Below, piece by piece: positions 17,341-31,737 of a DNA stretch of 64,000 nucleotides. Position numbers and translations under genes: made by a program. Every line of letters begins with the position of its first letter. Position 1 is the stretch's first letter. Under the pieces are notes generated by a model. The model was not told the DNA's origin, made no database searches, and worked only from the letters and a program-made list of their open reading frames with translations. Origin of the DNA: Rufibacter sediminis. GTDB lineage: Bacteria > Bacteroidota > Bacteroidia > Cytophagales > Hymenobacteraceae. The stretch is from positions 1-64,000 of the forward strand of contig NZ_JACOAF010000017.1 in NCBI RefSeq assembly GCF_014269285.1, written 5' to 3'.

Positions 17341-20319
17341 TTATTTTCTGCTCAGTTTGAAGGTGTGCACTTTGGTAGGCGTTACCAGGCGCACAAAGTA
17401 GAACTTGCCGCTGAGGGGGTGAGGGTCCAATTGGAAGCTGTATGTGCGGTTTGCCTCGACGGAGCCGGTGTACACGTGCTGCACTTTCTGGCCGTACAGG
17501 TCGAACAGTTCCAGGGAAACGTTCTGCTCCGGGGTGTCCAGCGTGAAGCTAACCGTCAGTTGGTCTTCAAACGGGTTAGGGAAAGCGGTTAATACCGGTG
17601 CTACGGCCACGGCCGCCTGCGTTTGCGAAGCCGCCAGCCCGCAGGTGCCCAAGGAGCCACCGTTTTTCAAATGGGCGGGAACCGCGGCAGGGGCAATGCA
17701 AAGCACGTTGGCTCCATTGTTTCCGGTGGCGTGGCACACCTGTACTTTGTCGCCTTTGTTCCCGCAGCGCACGTCTATGACTTCTACCGTCACCTGCGTG
17801 GTTTCTGAGCAGCCGTATTCATTGGTGGCCTGCACGGTGAACGTATACGTGCCCGCCGCCGATGGCGTGAAGACCGTAGTGCCGCCCGTGGTGGTGCTCA
17901 GGCCAGCGGCCGAGGTCCAGGTGTAGGTAGTCAGGCCGGGGGCAGACGTGCCGTTGGTAGCCGTGAGCGTCAGACTCTGGGCTCCGTAACCCAAGGCGAT
18001 GGTGTTGGCCGGTAACCCCGTGTAGGTTTGGTCCTGGCGCGAAACCGCGATGGCCGGGGCCGGAATGGCGCCTACAATGGTGATGGTGGCCGAAACAGAC
18101 GCTTGGTTTCCGTTTTCATCCATCGCCGTGAAGGTAACGGTGTTCTCGCCCAGGTTGGCGCAGGTGAACGTGCTCTGTGATAACGTGAAGCTGGCCTCGT
18201 CTAGAGCGCAATTGTCATAGGAGCCGTTGTTCACCTCGGCGGCCGTTATGGTCACGGTACCGTTGCGTAAGGTGCGGGTGATGTGTTGGGTAAACAGCGT
18301 AGGCGGCGTCGTGTCCAGGGCATTGAGGGTCACGGTTCTCTCAGAAAAATTGCCGTTGCCGTCCTGGGCCGTGATGGTGACCACGTGTTTCTGGCCGTGT
18401 CCGGATGCGAGTACAGTACCGGCCTCGGGGCTTTGGGTGAAGGTGATTTGCCCGCAGTTGTCGGTTCCGGTGAGGCCCGTGATGAAGTCAGGCACTACCA
18501 GTTCGCAGTTGCTTTGCAGCGATACGTTCTGCGCCACCGCCAGCATAAACGTTGGGGCGGTCACATCCTGTTTTTCCACCGAAAAAGTGCAGGAAGCCGA
18601 TTTGCCCGAGGCATCGGTAGCGGTGATGGTCACGCTGAACGTGCCCACGCCCGAAACCAGAGTGCCCGCCGCCGGACTCTGCTGCCAGGTGATAGCGGAG
18701 TCTGCGGAAACGTCATCGGTCACTGAAATCAGGCTGGTGTAATCAGGTACCTGGGCGGCGCAGGAAGCGGATAAGGCCAAGGTCTGGGGCGCAAGGCAGG
18801 CCAGTACCGGAGCGGTGTAGTCAGTCACGTTAGAAGGTGCGCTCTCGTTATGGAACCGGTCTACCGCCGTGACTACGTAATAATAGGTCTTGGCCGCATC
18901 GGGCACTTTGTCTCTGAAGGAGTTGGTTGCGGTGGGCGTAATGGCCAGCAGCTGCTCGGCGTTGGTGATGTCAAAGGCGGGGCTTTCTGAGCGATACACC
19001 ACGTAGCGGACAACCTTGTCAACTTCGGCGGACGAAGCGGGAGCGGGGCTCCAGGCGAGTGACACTGAATCAGGGGAGAAGCGGGAAGCTACCAACCCAG
19101 CCGGGGCCGGGGGCGGGGTGTTGTCGCGCCACGGCATGTTGGGCAGCAAGGCCGGTTTGGCGTAGAAGTTGGTGCGCAGCGAATCTCTGAACCCTAATTT
19201 AGTGGTGCTGCGCAGGCTGCTGGTGTTGTAGATGGCCTGGCCGTACACGTTGGGCAGGCTGCGGTTCAAGCGTACCTGGTTGGGAATCTGCGAGGGATTG
19301 GCCCAGTTAGCGCCTTGCGCCGGGTCGTTCACTTTGTAGCCCGCCAAACCAATGTAGATGTGCCGCCCGTAGGCGTTGTTGTTCCACCACGGCACAATGA
19401 CACTATAGTTAGCGCCACCTTGCCCAATAAACCAGTACACCTGCGGGGCCAGGTAATCTACCCAGCCTTCCTGAAGCCACTTCCGGGAATCAGCATAGAG
19501 CGAAACATAGTGTTGCAGGCCGCTGGTATTTGTCCCAATGGCCGGGTTGGTGCTGTTGCGGTAAATGCCCGACGGCGACACGCCAAACTTCACCCACGGC
19601 TTCAGGACTTCAATAGTATCATGCACGCGCTGGATGAGCAGGTTCACGTTATCACGGCGCCAGTCTGCCCGGTCAGCGATGCCGCGGGAATAGGCATTAT
19701 AGGTGGCATCGTCATTGAAGGCGGCGTTGGGGTAGAAGTAATCGTCAAAGTGAATGCCGTCCAAGTCATAGCGTTCCACTATATCGGCGATAACCGTTAA
19801 GATGTGGTCTCTTACCTGCGGAAGGCCGGGGTCTAAGGTGCGCAGGGTCCCAGACGCGATGAGCCAGTCCGGGTGCTGCTTGGCTACGTGGTTCTCGGCG
19901 AAGGCCGACAAGCCGTTCACGTTCGCGATGGCCCGGTAAGGGTTAATCCAGGCGTGCAGCTCCATGCCGCGCTTATGGCTTTCCTCCAGGGCAAACCGCA
20001 GCGGGTCCCAGGCGGGCGAGGACGGTCTGCCCTGTACGCCGTTGAGGTCCGCAGAGATAGGTTCCAGGTTGCTCAGATACAGGGCATCGCTCTGGCTTCT
20101 GACCTGCAGAAAGATAGCGTTGATGCCGGTGGCCTGGTGGTGATTGAGGATGCTGATAAGCGCCGCCTGTTGCTGGGCCGGAGTTTGGGAGCGGTTGGGC
20201 CAGTCAATGTTGGCATAGGTGGCAATCCAGGCACCCCTGAATTCCCGTTTGGGAGCTTGGGCTTGTACGCCCACGTGGAGCAGGCAAAGCAGTAAGACAG
20301 TAAGTAGATGTTTACGCAT
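17341..20319 (-). CDS. GHL10/DUF187 (YngK-like) secreted glycosidase with T9SS sorting domain
   Basis: A 992-residue exported enzyme. After the signal peptide, a GHL10 (glycosyl hydrolase-like 10) TIM barrel spans about residues 25-380: FRGAWIATYANIDWP, GINAIFLQVRSQSDALY, ELHAWINPYRA and YDLDGIHFDDYFYP. A fibronectin-III domain (about 400-495), several HYR-like/Ig-like domains rich in DNCG motifs, and a type IX secretion C-terminal domain follow (FPNPFEDQLTVSF ... KVHTFKLSRK). GHL10 proteins act on peptidoglycan-like or complex glycans. The sorting domain predicts transport across the outer membrane and attachment or release. It has its own promoter and is the distal gene of the minus-strand glucan region. 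Confidence 0.9.
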   Translation of the reverse strand: MRKHLLTVLLLCLLHVGVQAQAPKREFRGAWIATYANIDWPNRSQTPAQQQAALISILNHHQATGINAIFLQVRSQSDALYLSNLEPISADLNGVQGRPSSPAWDPLRFALEESHKRGMELHAWINPYRAIANVNGLSAFAENHVAKQHPDWLIASGTLRTLDPGLPQVRDHILTVIADIVERYDLDGIHFDDYFYPNAAFNDDATYNAYSRGIADRADWRRDNVNLLIQRVHDTIEVLKPWVKFGVSPSGIYRNSTNPAIGTNTSGLQHYVSLYADSRKWLQEGWVDYLAPQVYWFIGQGGANYSVIVPWWNNNAYGRHIYIGLAGYKVNDPAQGANWANPSQIPNQVRLNRSLPNVYGQAIYNTSSLRSTTKLGFRDSLRTNFYAKPALLPNMPWRDNTPPPAPAGLVASRFSPDSVSLAWSPAPASSAEVDKVVRYVVYRSESPAFDITNAEQLLAITPTATNSFRDKVPDAAKTYYYVVTAVDRFHNESAPSNVTDYTAPVLACLAPQTLALSASCAAQVPDYTSLISVTDDVSADSAITWQQSPAAGTLVSGVGTFSVTITATDASGKSASCTFSVEKQDVTAPTFMLAVAQNVSLQSNCELVVPDFITGLTGTDNCGQITFTQSPEAGTVLASGHGQKHVVTITAQDGNGNFSERTVTLNALDTTPPTLFTQHITRTLRNGTVTITAAEVNNGSYDNCALDEASFTLSQSTFTCANLGENTVTFTAMDENGNQASVSATITIVGAIPAPAIAVSRQDQTYTGLPANTIALGYGAQSLTLTATNGTSAPGLTTYTWTSAAGLSTTTGGTTVFTPSAAGTYTFTVQATNEYGCSETTQVTVEVIDVRCGNKGDKVQVCHATGNNGANVLCIAPAAVPAHLKNGGSLGTCGLAASQTQAAVAVAPVLTAFPNPFEDQLTVSFTLDTPEQNVSLELFDLYGQKVQHVYTGSVEANRTYSFQLDPHPLSGKFYFVRLVTPTKVHTFKLSRK

Positions 20320-20359
20320 AGGGGGAATAGGTAAGTGGATGGATGAATAGATATTGTAA

Positions 20360-20390
20360 TAATATTAAATTGTTCGCTTTTAATTGCAAA
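20360..20390 (-). promoter_or_regulatory. Bacteroidota-type promoter
   Basis: On the minus strand TTTG (20390-20387), 19-nt spacer, TAATATTA (20367-20360), about 40 nt before the start codon of the GHL10 gene. The -7 box matches imperfectly. Confidence 0.45.
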
Positions 20391-20642
20391 ATTTATAAAT
20401 AAGTTACTGAGGTGTTTGGGTATAAAGCAGAAATTGAATTATCGCTAGTGAGACTTGACTAGGAGCAGGAGAGAACCTGAAAAACCGAGGCCGTTTTAGG
20501 CCTGTTTTCCGGAAAACAGGCCTAAAATCCAGAAGAAGATCTGGTTTAAGTTTTCCGTCGATCTAAGTTCAATGCGGGGCACTCAGGCCAGAAACCAACC
20601 TTAAAATATCAGCTCCACCCCTTACCCTTCGATTTAGAGCAT
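20391..20642. other. Non-coding gap
   Basis: No credible gene. It holds palindrome copy 12 at 20494-20527 and otherwise unremarkable A/T-rich sequence. Confidence 0.6.
20494..20527. repeat. Palindrome family copy 12 (perfect type copy)
   Basis: TTTTAGGCCTGTTTTCC followed directly by its exact reverse complement: 34 nt, no mismatch. The best template for the family consensus. Confidence 0.95.
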
Positions 20643-20678
20643 GAAAAAGCCCAGCTGAAATTTTCAGCGGGGCTTTTC
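20643..20678 (-). terminator. Intrinsic terminator of the GH97 gene
   Basis: On the minus strand AAAAGCCCCGCTGAAA pairs with TCAGCTGGGCTTTTT. Confidence 0.8.
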
Positions 20679-20731
20679 CGGGGTATTTTTAAAAAAGGAT
20701 AGATAAACCAGCCTGCGGCAGTTCAGGAATT

Positions 20732-25902
<5,171 letters not shown>

Positions 25903-25962
25903 AGACCTAATCAGGTTTAGGGGCTGCTTTCCCAAAAACAGCCCCTAAACCTGATTAGGTCT
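25903..25962. repeat. Palindrome family copy 15 with extended arms
   Basis: AGACCTAATCAGGTTTAGG... pairs exactly with ...CCTAAACCTGATTAGGTCT: 24-bp arms and a 12-nt loop. The outer 8-10 bp go beyond the family core. It lies 23 nt after the GH3 stop. Confidence 0.9.
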
Positions 25963-25985
25963 CTCTGATTAGCTTCCGTTCTCCT

Positions 25986-28373
25986 TTACGGTTTACCGGC
26001 CGCAGTCCCCGAAGCCGTGAGTGTAAAAGGCGCGGACTTCACGTCACGGGAGTTGGAGCCCACGTACACCAGGAAATCGCCGGGTTCGGCCACGTACTTC
26101 ATGTTGATGTCGTAGAACTTAAGGTCATTCTCGGTGAGGGTGAAGGTTACGGTCTGTGTTTCGCCTTTCTTGAGGAAGATTTTCTTGAAGTTCTTCAGCT
26201 CTTTTACGGGCCGGGAGACGGTGCCCACCAGATCCTGCACGTACAGTTGCACCACTTCCTCGCCGTCATAGTTGCCGGTATTCTGCACCTGTACGCTCAC
26301 CGTCATATTGCCGCCCGGCTGCAGATTGGCGGTGCTTAATGTTGGTGCCGAGATGGAGAACTTGGTGTAGCTCAACCCAAACCCGAAGGGGTACAGCGGA
26401 TCGTTGGACACATCCAGGTAGCGCGATTTGTACTTGTCCAGTTGCTGCCCGCCGTACGGCCGGCCAGTGGCTTTAGCGTTGTAGTAAATAGGCACCTGCC
26501 CCACGCTCTGCGGGAAAGTGGCCGTGATCTTACCGGCCGGATTGTAGTTCCCGAACAGCACATCGGCGATGGCATTGCCGCCTTCCGTACCCGCAAACCA
26601 GGTTTCCAGAATGGCATCGGCGTTGTCATTTTCCCACTTCAGCGCCAAGGGGCGGCCGTTCATGAGCACCACCACCAAAGGCTTGCCCGTGGCTTTCAAA
26701 GCCTTCAGCAGATCCAACTGACGGCCGGGCAAGGTGATGTCAGCGCGGCTGGAGGCTTCACCGGTCATGCCCTGCGATTCTCCTACCACGGCTACCACTA
26801 CCTCGGCTTTGCGGGCAGCCTGCACGGCTTCCCGGATCATGGCTTCTGCGGAGCGTTTGTCTATCTCAATATTGCCACCGTGGGCGTTCAGGCGGCGGAG
26901 CATGAGGGTGTCATCGGCGATGTTGGCCCCTTTGGCGTAGGTGATCTTCACGCCGGGGCCCGCGACGTTGCGGATGCCCTGCTCCACTGAGATAGCCTGT
27001 TTCCAGTCGCCGGCCCCGTTCCAGTTGCCCAGTTGATCGATCTGGCTTTTCACCAATGGGCCCACTAACGCAATGGAAGCGGTTTTCTTGAGGGGCAAGG
27101 TCTGGTTCTGGTTTTTCAGCAGCACCATGGTGCGGCGGGCGATGTCCCGAGCCGCCTCGCGGTACTCTTTTTTCAGGAGCGTTTCTTTGGCGCGCTGCTC
27201 GTTTGCGTAACGGTACGGGTCTTCAAACAAGCCCAGCTTGTACTTGGCCTCCAGAATACGACGGCAAGCGACGTTGATTTGCTCTTCGGTTACTTTTTTG
27301 TCTTTTACCAACTGGCCCAGATGTTTCAGGAAGACTTCGCCCACCATGTCCATGTCAATGCCGGCATCCAACGCCACCTTGGCTACTTCGTACTCGTTTT
27401 TGCCCAAACCATGGGGAATCAGTTCGTTGATGGCCGTATAGTCCGTTACCACCAATCCGTCAAAGCCCCATTGGTTCCGGAGCAGCTCGGTCATAAGCCA
27501 GCGGTTACCGGTGGCGGCCACACCGTTAATATCGTTGAACGAAGACATCACGCTGGCGGCACCCGCATCCAGCGCGGCCTTATAAGGCGGCAGGTATTCT
27601 TCCATCATGCGGCGCTCGCTCATGTCAGTGGTGTTGTAGTCGCGGCCGGCCTCGGCGGCACCGTATAGCGCGAAGTGCTTCACGCAGGCCATTACCGTAT
27701 TGGCGGCCGTGAGGTCATTTCCCTGGTAACCGCGCACCATGGCCATTCCTATCTGCGAACCCAGCCAGGTGTCCTCGCCGGAACCTTCGGCAATGCGGCC
27801 CCAGCGCGGATCACGCGCAATATCCACCATGGGCGAGAACACCCAGTTCAGGCCGTCGGCCGAGGCTTCATCCCCCGCAATGCGGGCGCTACGTTCAATA
27901 GCGGCCAAATCCCAACTGGCGGCCAACCCAATGGGCATCGGGAAAATGGTGCGGTGCCCGTGGATCACATCGTACCCGAAAAGCAACGGTATTTTAAGTC
28001 TGGATTGGGTGATGGCTTTCTCCTGCAGTTTGCGCACGGCAATGGGCGTAAAGGTGTTGAACACGCCGCCCACCAGACCTTTGGTGATGTTCTCGTCCAC
28101 ATTTTCGCTCACCACCGGCCCTGTCACCGTGAAGCCCACCGACACCAGGTTCAGCTGCCCGATCTTCTCCTCCAGCGTCATCTTGGCCATGAGATCATCA
28201 ATGAACTTCTTCATTTTAGGGTCCTGCGGCCTATTGTTAATGGGGGTAGTAGCGGTCGTCTGGGTTTGTCCGGTACCGGTGGCGACAGCAGTTTCAGGGG
28301 TTTTCTGCGGATTCATCTGCGTGCAGCCTCCACAGATCAGCAGGGTCAAGGCAAAAGTCAACTTTCTCATCAT
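25986..28373 (-). CDS. bglX: BglX-type GH3 beta-glucosidase lipoprotein
   Basis: Beta-glucosidase of about 795 residues with a lipoprotein signal (MMRKLTFALTLLICGGC). The GH3 N-domain carries NWVFSPMVDIARDPRWGRIAEGSGED and MACVKHFALYGAAEAGRDYN; the nucleophile Asp is in GLVVTDYTAINELIPHG. The GH3 C-domain contains VVVAVVGESQGMTGEASSRADI, and a fibronectin-III-like end follows (EEVVQLYVQDLVGTVSRPVKELKNF). It removes terminal beta-glucosyl units; in this locus the products of the GH144-type enzymes (sophoro-oligosaccharides) are likely substrates. The Met at 28373 is preferred to the longer reading from 28409. Confidence 0.93.
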   Translation of the reverse strand: MMRKLTFALTLLICGGCTQMNPQKTPETAVATGTGQTQTTATTPINNRPQDPKMKKFIDDLMAKMTLEEKIGQLNLVSVGFTVTGPVVSENVDENITKGLVGGVFNTFTPIAVRKLQEKAITQSRLKIPLLFGYDVIHGHRTIFPMPIGLAASWDLAAIERSARIAGDEASADGLNWVFSPMVDIARDPRWGRIAEGSGEDTWLGSQIGMAMVRGYQGNDLTAANTVMACVKHFALYGAAEAGRDYNTTDMSERRMMEEYLPPYKAALDAGAASVMSSFNDINGVAATGNRWLMTELLRNQWGFDGLVVTDYTAINELIPHGLGKNEYEVAKVALDAGIDMDMVGEVFLKHLGQLVKDKKVTEEQINVACRRILEAKYKLGLFEDPYRYANEQRAKETLLKKEYREAARDIARRTMVLLKNQNQTLPLKKTASIALVGPLVKSQIDQLGNWNGAGDWKQAISVEQGIRNVAGPGVKITYAKGANIADDTLMLRRLNAHGGNIEIDKRSAEAMIREAVQAARKAEVVVAVVGESQGMTGEASSRADITLPGRQLDLLKALKATGKPLVVVLMNGRPLALKWENDNADAILETWFAGTEGGNAIADVLFGNYNPAGKITATFPQSVGQVPIYYNAKATGRPYGGQQLDKYKSRYLDVSNDPLYPFGFGLSYTKFSISAPTLSTANLQPGGNMTVSVQVQNTGNYDGEEVVQLYVQDLVGTVSRPVKELKNFKKIFLKKGETQTVTFTLTENDLKFYDINMKYVAEPGDFLVYVGSNSRDVKSAPFTLTASGTAAGKP

Positions 28374-28459
28374 ACGCGGGTGTTTGGTAATTTCTAATGG
28401 TACTCTCATGTGTTTGGCGGCCAGCCGATGCCTTCTCTTGCGGAGAAATCACGGCCGGG

Positions 28460-28497
28460 TATTTTGGGTTTGTTTTGGTAAAATCGGCCCGAAAACG
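28460..28497. repeat. Palindrome family copy 16 (degenerate)
   Basis: TATTTTGGGTTTGTTTTGG pairs partly with AAAATCGGCCCGAAAAC. Between the GH3 start and copy 17. Confidence 0.65.
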
Positions 28498-28552
28498 CTT
28501 CTCCTTCTCCAGCAGCTCTAAAGCCGAAGAAGCGGAAGAAATTTCCTCTGAA

Positions 28553-28591
28553 GCGTTTTGGGCCTGTTTTCAGGAAATCGGCTTTAAAACG
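28553..28591. repeat. Palindrome family copy 17
   Basis: GCGTTTTGGGCCTGTTTTC pairs with GGAAATCGGCTTTAAAACG. It ends 1 nt from the GH43 stop codon. Confidence 0.8.
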
Positions 28592-28592
28592 G

Positions 28593-30356
28593 TTATTTCG
28601 ATTCCATCACTTTGCTCCGTTCCGAGACGCCGTTCTCGTTAATGGCCTCAATCTGGAAGTAGTACGGCAGTTCTTTGTCCATGCCTTTGTAGTAGTACTC
28701 GCCGCTGCCGTGCACCATGATGCAGTTGTAGAGCTTGTCCGGCGCCACGCCCACGTACAGGTTGTAAGCGTAGGCATCGCTCACCTGCGACCACTTGATC
28801 CAGGCGCTGCGTTTGTCTTTCTCGGTGCGCAGAATGGTGAGGTCTTTCACCGCCTGGGGCTTTTTACCGTTGCCGCTGCCAAATACCCTGAACCCGCTGA
28901 TCGCGAATTTGCCGGTGGGCATGTGCAGGTTCTCCAGCTTGAGGTAACGGGCCTGCACCGGTTTGTCCAGCTCAATGTAGTCATGCGGGACATCGGTTTT
29001 GTTCTTGCTTTTGTCTACCAGCACTTTCCAGGTTTTGCCGTCCAGGGAATGGTACAGCTTATATTGGTGGTAGATGTTCGTCTGCTTGCCCAGGAATTCC
29101 ACGTCCTGGTCGGCGTAGTTCAGTTGGATGGCGTTCAAGGTGCTGGGTTGGCCCAGATCGGTCTGGATCCACTCGCCTTTGTTTCCGGTGGCGGCGCTCC
29201 AGTAAGTTTTGATGCTCTCATCCACGGCATAGTTGGGCGCGTAGGCCGCCAGCGTGGAGGAAACCGTCACGGGTTTGTTGTAGTTGAGGAGCATCCAGCC
29301 GGTGAAGCGGCTTTTGAGGTGATCGGCGGGGCCGTTGGGCAGGTAATGCGGGTAATCGCCGAAGGTGGTGTTGCAGTACAGCACGCCGTCTTTGTCAAAA
29401 CCCGCCGGCCACACGCCCAGACGGCGCTCAAAGTTGTTTTTCACCGAGATCACCACTGTGGAGACGTGCCACCAGTTGCCCCATTTGTCTTTGAACGAGT
29501 TGCCGTGCCCCGCCCCGCGCGCGAACCCGCCCGGCTTGTACGCGAACGGATTATGCGCCTGCGGTTTGAACGGCCCCAGCGGATGATCGCCTACCTGCAC
29601 GCCATCGGCGTAGCCGCTGAATTCAGTGCCCGGCGCGCCGTACTGCAGGTAATACTTGCCGTTGTGCTTGTCCATCCAGGCGCCTTCCATGAACGGGTCC
29701 AGGAAGGTGTTGTCCAGGTACTCCCCAAAACGCTGCCACCCAAACCGCTCGTGGTTCAGCCCGATCATCTCCTTCTTCTCGCCGATGGGTTCAAAGGTTT
29801 TGCGGTTGATCTCGATGCCGTACATGGGGTACACGTTGCTGCTGCCCCAGTAGAGGTACAGGCGGTTGTCATCGTCCAGGAAGAAAGCGGGGTCCCAGGC
29901 ACCCACCTGGAACGGCTCCACGGCCTCTTTCCACTGGTTGGCCTTGGGGTTGGTGCTCATCCAGAGCGGGAAATTCTTCTCGTGCGTGGACCCGAAGACC
30001 AGCAGCGTATCGCCCAGCACGAACACCGCCGGGGCGCACAGATCATCGTAGACTTTGTGGTGCGGCTTCAGGAAGGATTTGGAGACGAAGTTCCAGTTGT
30101 AGAGATTGTTGCTCCACCAGTATCCCCACTGGTTTGTGGAAAACAGGTAATAATCGCCTTTGTACATCACAATGACCGGATCGGCGGTGGCGCGGTGCTT
30201 GCCCGCCTCCGTGAAATGCGGGATGGGCGTGTAGCCGTAATCCAGGTTCATGGGGTTGCAGTAGGTGCGCTGCGGTTTGGGTTGTGCTTTGGCCGGTAGA
30301 TACATGCCGGCTAAGGCACAAGTCAGGAGAAGAAATAAGATACGGGCTGGTTTCAT
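28593..30356 (-). CDS. GH43-family glycosidase with F5/8-type (discoidin) domain
   Basis: Secreted protein of 587 residues. The five-bladed GH43 propeller spans about residues 30-330 (TYCNPMNLDYGY, then ATADPVIVMYKGDYYLFSTNQ with the catalytic-base Asp in ADP; PAFFLDDDNRLYLYWGSSN; a Glu in FMEGAWMDKHNGKYYL). A discoidin-like carbohydrate-binding module covers about 355-495 (NYAVDESIKTYWSAATGNKGEWIQTDLG), and a fibronectin-III-like end follows. GH43 members hydrolyse beta-xylosides, arabinosides or galactosides; specificity is open here. Its start overlaps the stop of the upstream GH144 gene by ATGA, so the two are translationally coupled. Confidence 0.88.
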   Translation of the reverse strand: MKPARILFLLLTCALAGMYLPAKAQPKPQRTYCNPMNLDYGYTPIPHFTEAGKHRATADPVIVMYKGDYYLFSTNQWGYWWSNNLYNWNFVSKSFLKPHHKVYDDLCAPAVFVLGDTLLVFGSTHEKNFPLWMSTNPKANQWKEAVEPFQVGAWDPAFFLDDDNRLYLYWGSSNVYPMYGIEINRKTFEPIGEKKEMIGLNHERFGWQRFGEYLDNTFLDPFMEGAWMDKHNGKYYLQYGAPGTEFSGYADGVQVGDHPLGPFKPQAHNPFAYKPGGFARGAGHGNSFKDKWGNWWHVSTVVISVKNNFERRLGVWPAGFDKDGVLYCNTTFGDYPHYLPNGPADHLKSRFTGWMLLNYNKPVTVSSTLAAYAPNYAVDESIKTYWSAATGNKGEWIQTDLGQPSTLNAIQLNYADQDVEFLGKQTNIYHQYKLYHSLDGKTWKVLVDKSKNKTDVPHDYIELDKPVQARYLKLENLHMPTGKFAISGFRVFGSGNGKKPQAVKDLTILRTEKDKRSAWIKWSQVSDAYAYNLYVGVAPDKLYNCIMVHGSGEYYYKGMDKELPYYFQIEAINENGVSERSKVMESK

Positions 30357-31690
30357 TTGCTCGCGTTTACGGGTACCTGTGGACTTTCAAAACCCAGTTT
30401 CCGAAGGCCGTTCTGCACATCGGGGATGCTCATGAACAGTTTCCAGAGCAGGCCGGTGCGGTGGTTCTCAATCATGACGATGATGGGGCCCTGGTCGATG
30501 GCCAAGTGCGAGTTGGCGTACCAGTTGTGGTGCTCACTGAAGGCATCCACAAAGCCGTACTCGGTCCAGGTTTTATCGCCCAACGTGTCATAGAAGTATC
30601 GCATCGCTTGCATGGAATACTCGGGCGTGTAGGGAAACGATGACAAAGCCGCTGTGGGGGTGATCACGCCCAGGTCCTCGGTGGGCGAGTGGGCGGCGTA
30701 ACCCCGGTAGCTGTCGCTGGCGGTGAGGCCCCAAGAGTTCTCAGAGTAGCCTTTGTACTTCTTGGGGTTGTCAATGCAGTAAGCCCGGTTGATGAGCGTG
30801 TGGCGTTTGTTCTGCTCCCAGTAATCGGCGTACTGGTCTTTGAGCCCGCGTGGATCCAGCCCCAAAAACGAGTAATGGGCGAAAAACAGCGGCCCGCCGT
30901 AGTCAAAGCCCAGCGGCAGTTTGATGCCGTAGAACTCACGGTCGTTGCGGAAGTAGTTGTTCGTGGTCCAGCCCTGGTGGTACACCTGCGGATTGATGCT
31001 GAACCGTGGCGAGGAGGCGGCCAAGACGTAGGTGATCAGCCCCTCGTTCCAACCGCGGAGTTGGTGGTTCATGCTCCAGCCGTTGTTGGGGCTCCAGTGC
31101 CAGTACAGTACGTTTTGCCCTTGCGTGTGCCAGTTCCATTCAATGCCTTCCCACATCCAGAGAATCTTGTTGCGCACCTGGCTCTCAGTAGGATTGTCTC
31201 CGTTGAAGTATTGGCGGGCGCAGAGCAGGCCCTGGAACAGGAAAGAGGTTTCCACCAGGTCGCCGCCGTCGTCTTTTGGGCTGAACCGAATCACCTTGCC
31301 CGTTGCACCGTCCAGCCAGTGCGGGAACACGCCGTGGAATTGATCGGCTTTCCAGAGGAAGTTCACGATTTTGAGCATCCGCTCGGCGGCCTGCTGGCGG
31401 GTGATCCACTTGCGCTCGGCGGCCACAATGATGCCCATCACCCCGAAGCCAGTGCCGCCGGTGGTCACTACCTCATCGCCGTAGTCAAAGCTCCGGTTGC
31501 TCCGCTCGCGGGCCATGCCGCTCACCGGGTGCCCGAAGTCCCAGAAGTACCGGAAGGTCTGGCGCTGCACCAGCTCCATGAGTTGCTCATCGGAGAGATT
31601 TTTGGGACGCTTCACGGTGCCTTTCTTCTGGGCGCTCACGCTGCCGCAAAAGAGAAGTAGAATAAGTGCTATGGTAGAGAATTGCTTCAT
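30353..31690 (-). CDS. GH144-type (glucoamylase-family domain) beta-1,2-glucanase, paralogue 1
   Basis: Secreted protein of 445 residues (signal MKQFSTIALILLLFCGSVSAQ) with the glycoamylase-like (alpha/alpha)6 barrel: MELVQRQTFRYFWDFGHPVSGMARERSN, TTGGTGFGVMGIIVAAER, RFSPKDDGGDLVETSFLFQGLL, GPLFFAHYSFLGLDPRGLKDQYADYW and AIDQGPIIVMIENHRTGLLWKLF. This architecture is that of GH144 endo-beta-1,2-glucanases of Bacteroidota. Paralogue 2 lies directly upstream and the GH43 gene overlaps downstream. The Met at 31690 is chosen for its signal peptide; the longer reading starts inside a half-palindrome. Confidence 0.87.
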   Translation of the reverse strand: MKQFSTIALILLLFCGSVSAQKKGTVKRPKNLSDEQLMELVQRQTFRYFWDFGHPVSGMARERSNRSFDYGDEVVTTGGTGFGVMGIIVAAERKWITRQQAAERMLKIVNFLWKADQFHGVFPHWLDGATGKVIRFSPKDDGGDLVETSFLFQGLLCARQYFNGDNPTESQVRNKILWMWEGIEWNWHTQGQNVLYWHWSPNNGWSMNHQLRGWNEGLITYVLAASSPRFSINPQVYHQGWTTNNYFRNDREFYGIKLPLGFDYGGPLFFAHYSFLGLDPRGLKDQYADYWEQNKRHTLINRAYCIDNPKKYKGYSENSWGLTASDSYRGYAAHSPTEDLGVITPTAALSSFPYTPEYSMQAMRYFYDTLGDKTWTEYGFVDAFSEHHNWYANSHLAIDQGPIIVMIENHRTGLLWKLFMSIPDVQNGLRKLGFESPQVPVNASK

Positions 31691-31711
31691 AGTTCCTTCG
31701 CTGGTTGTGTT

Positions 31712-31737
31712 AGTTCTGTTTTGGGGCCGTTTTTCCA
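31712..31737. repeat. Half-copy of the palindrome
   Basis: TTCTGTTTTGGGGCCGTTTTTCC only; the right arm is missing where the upstream coding region ends. Confidence 0.55.
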
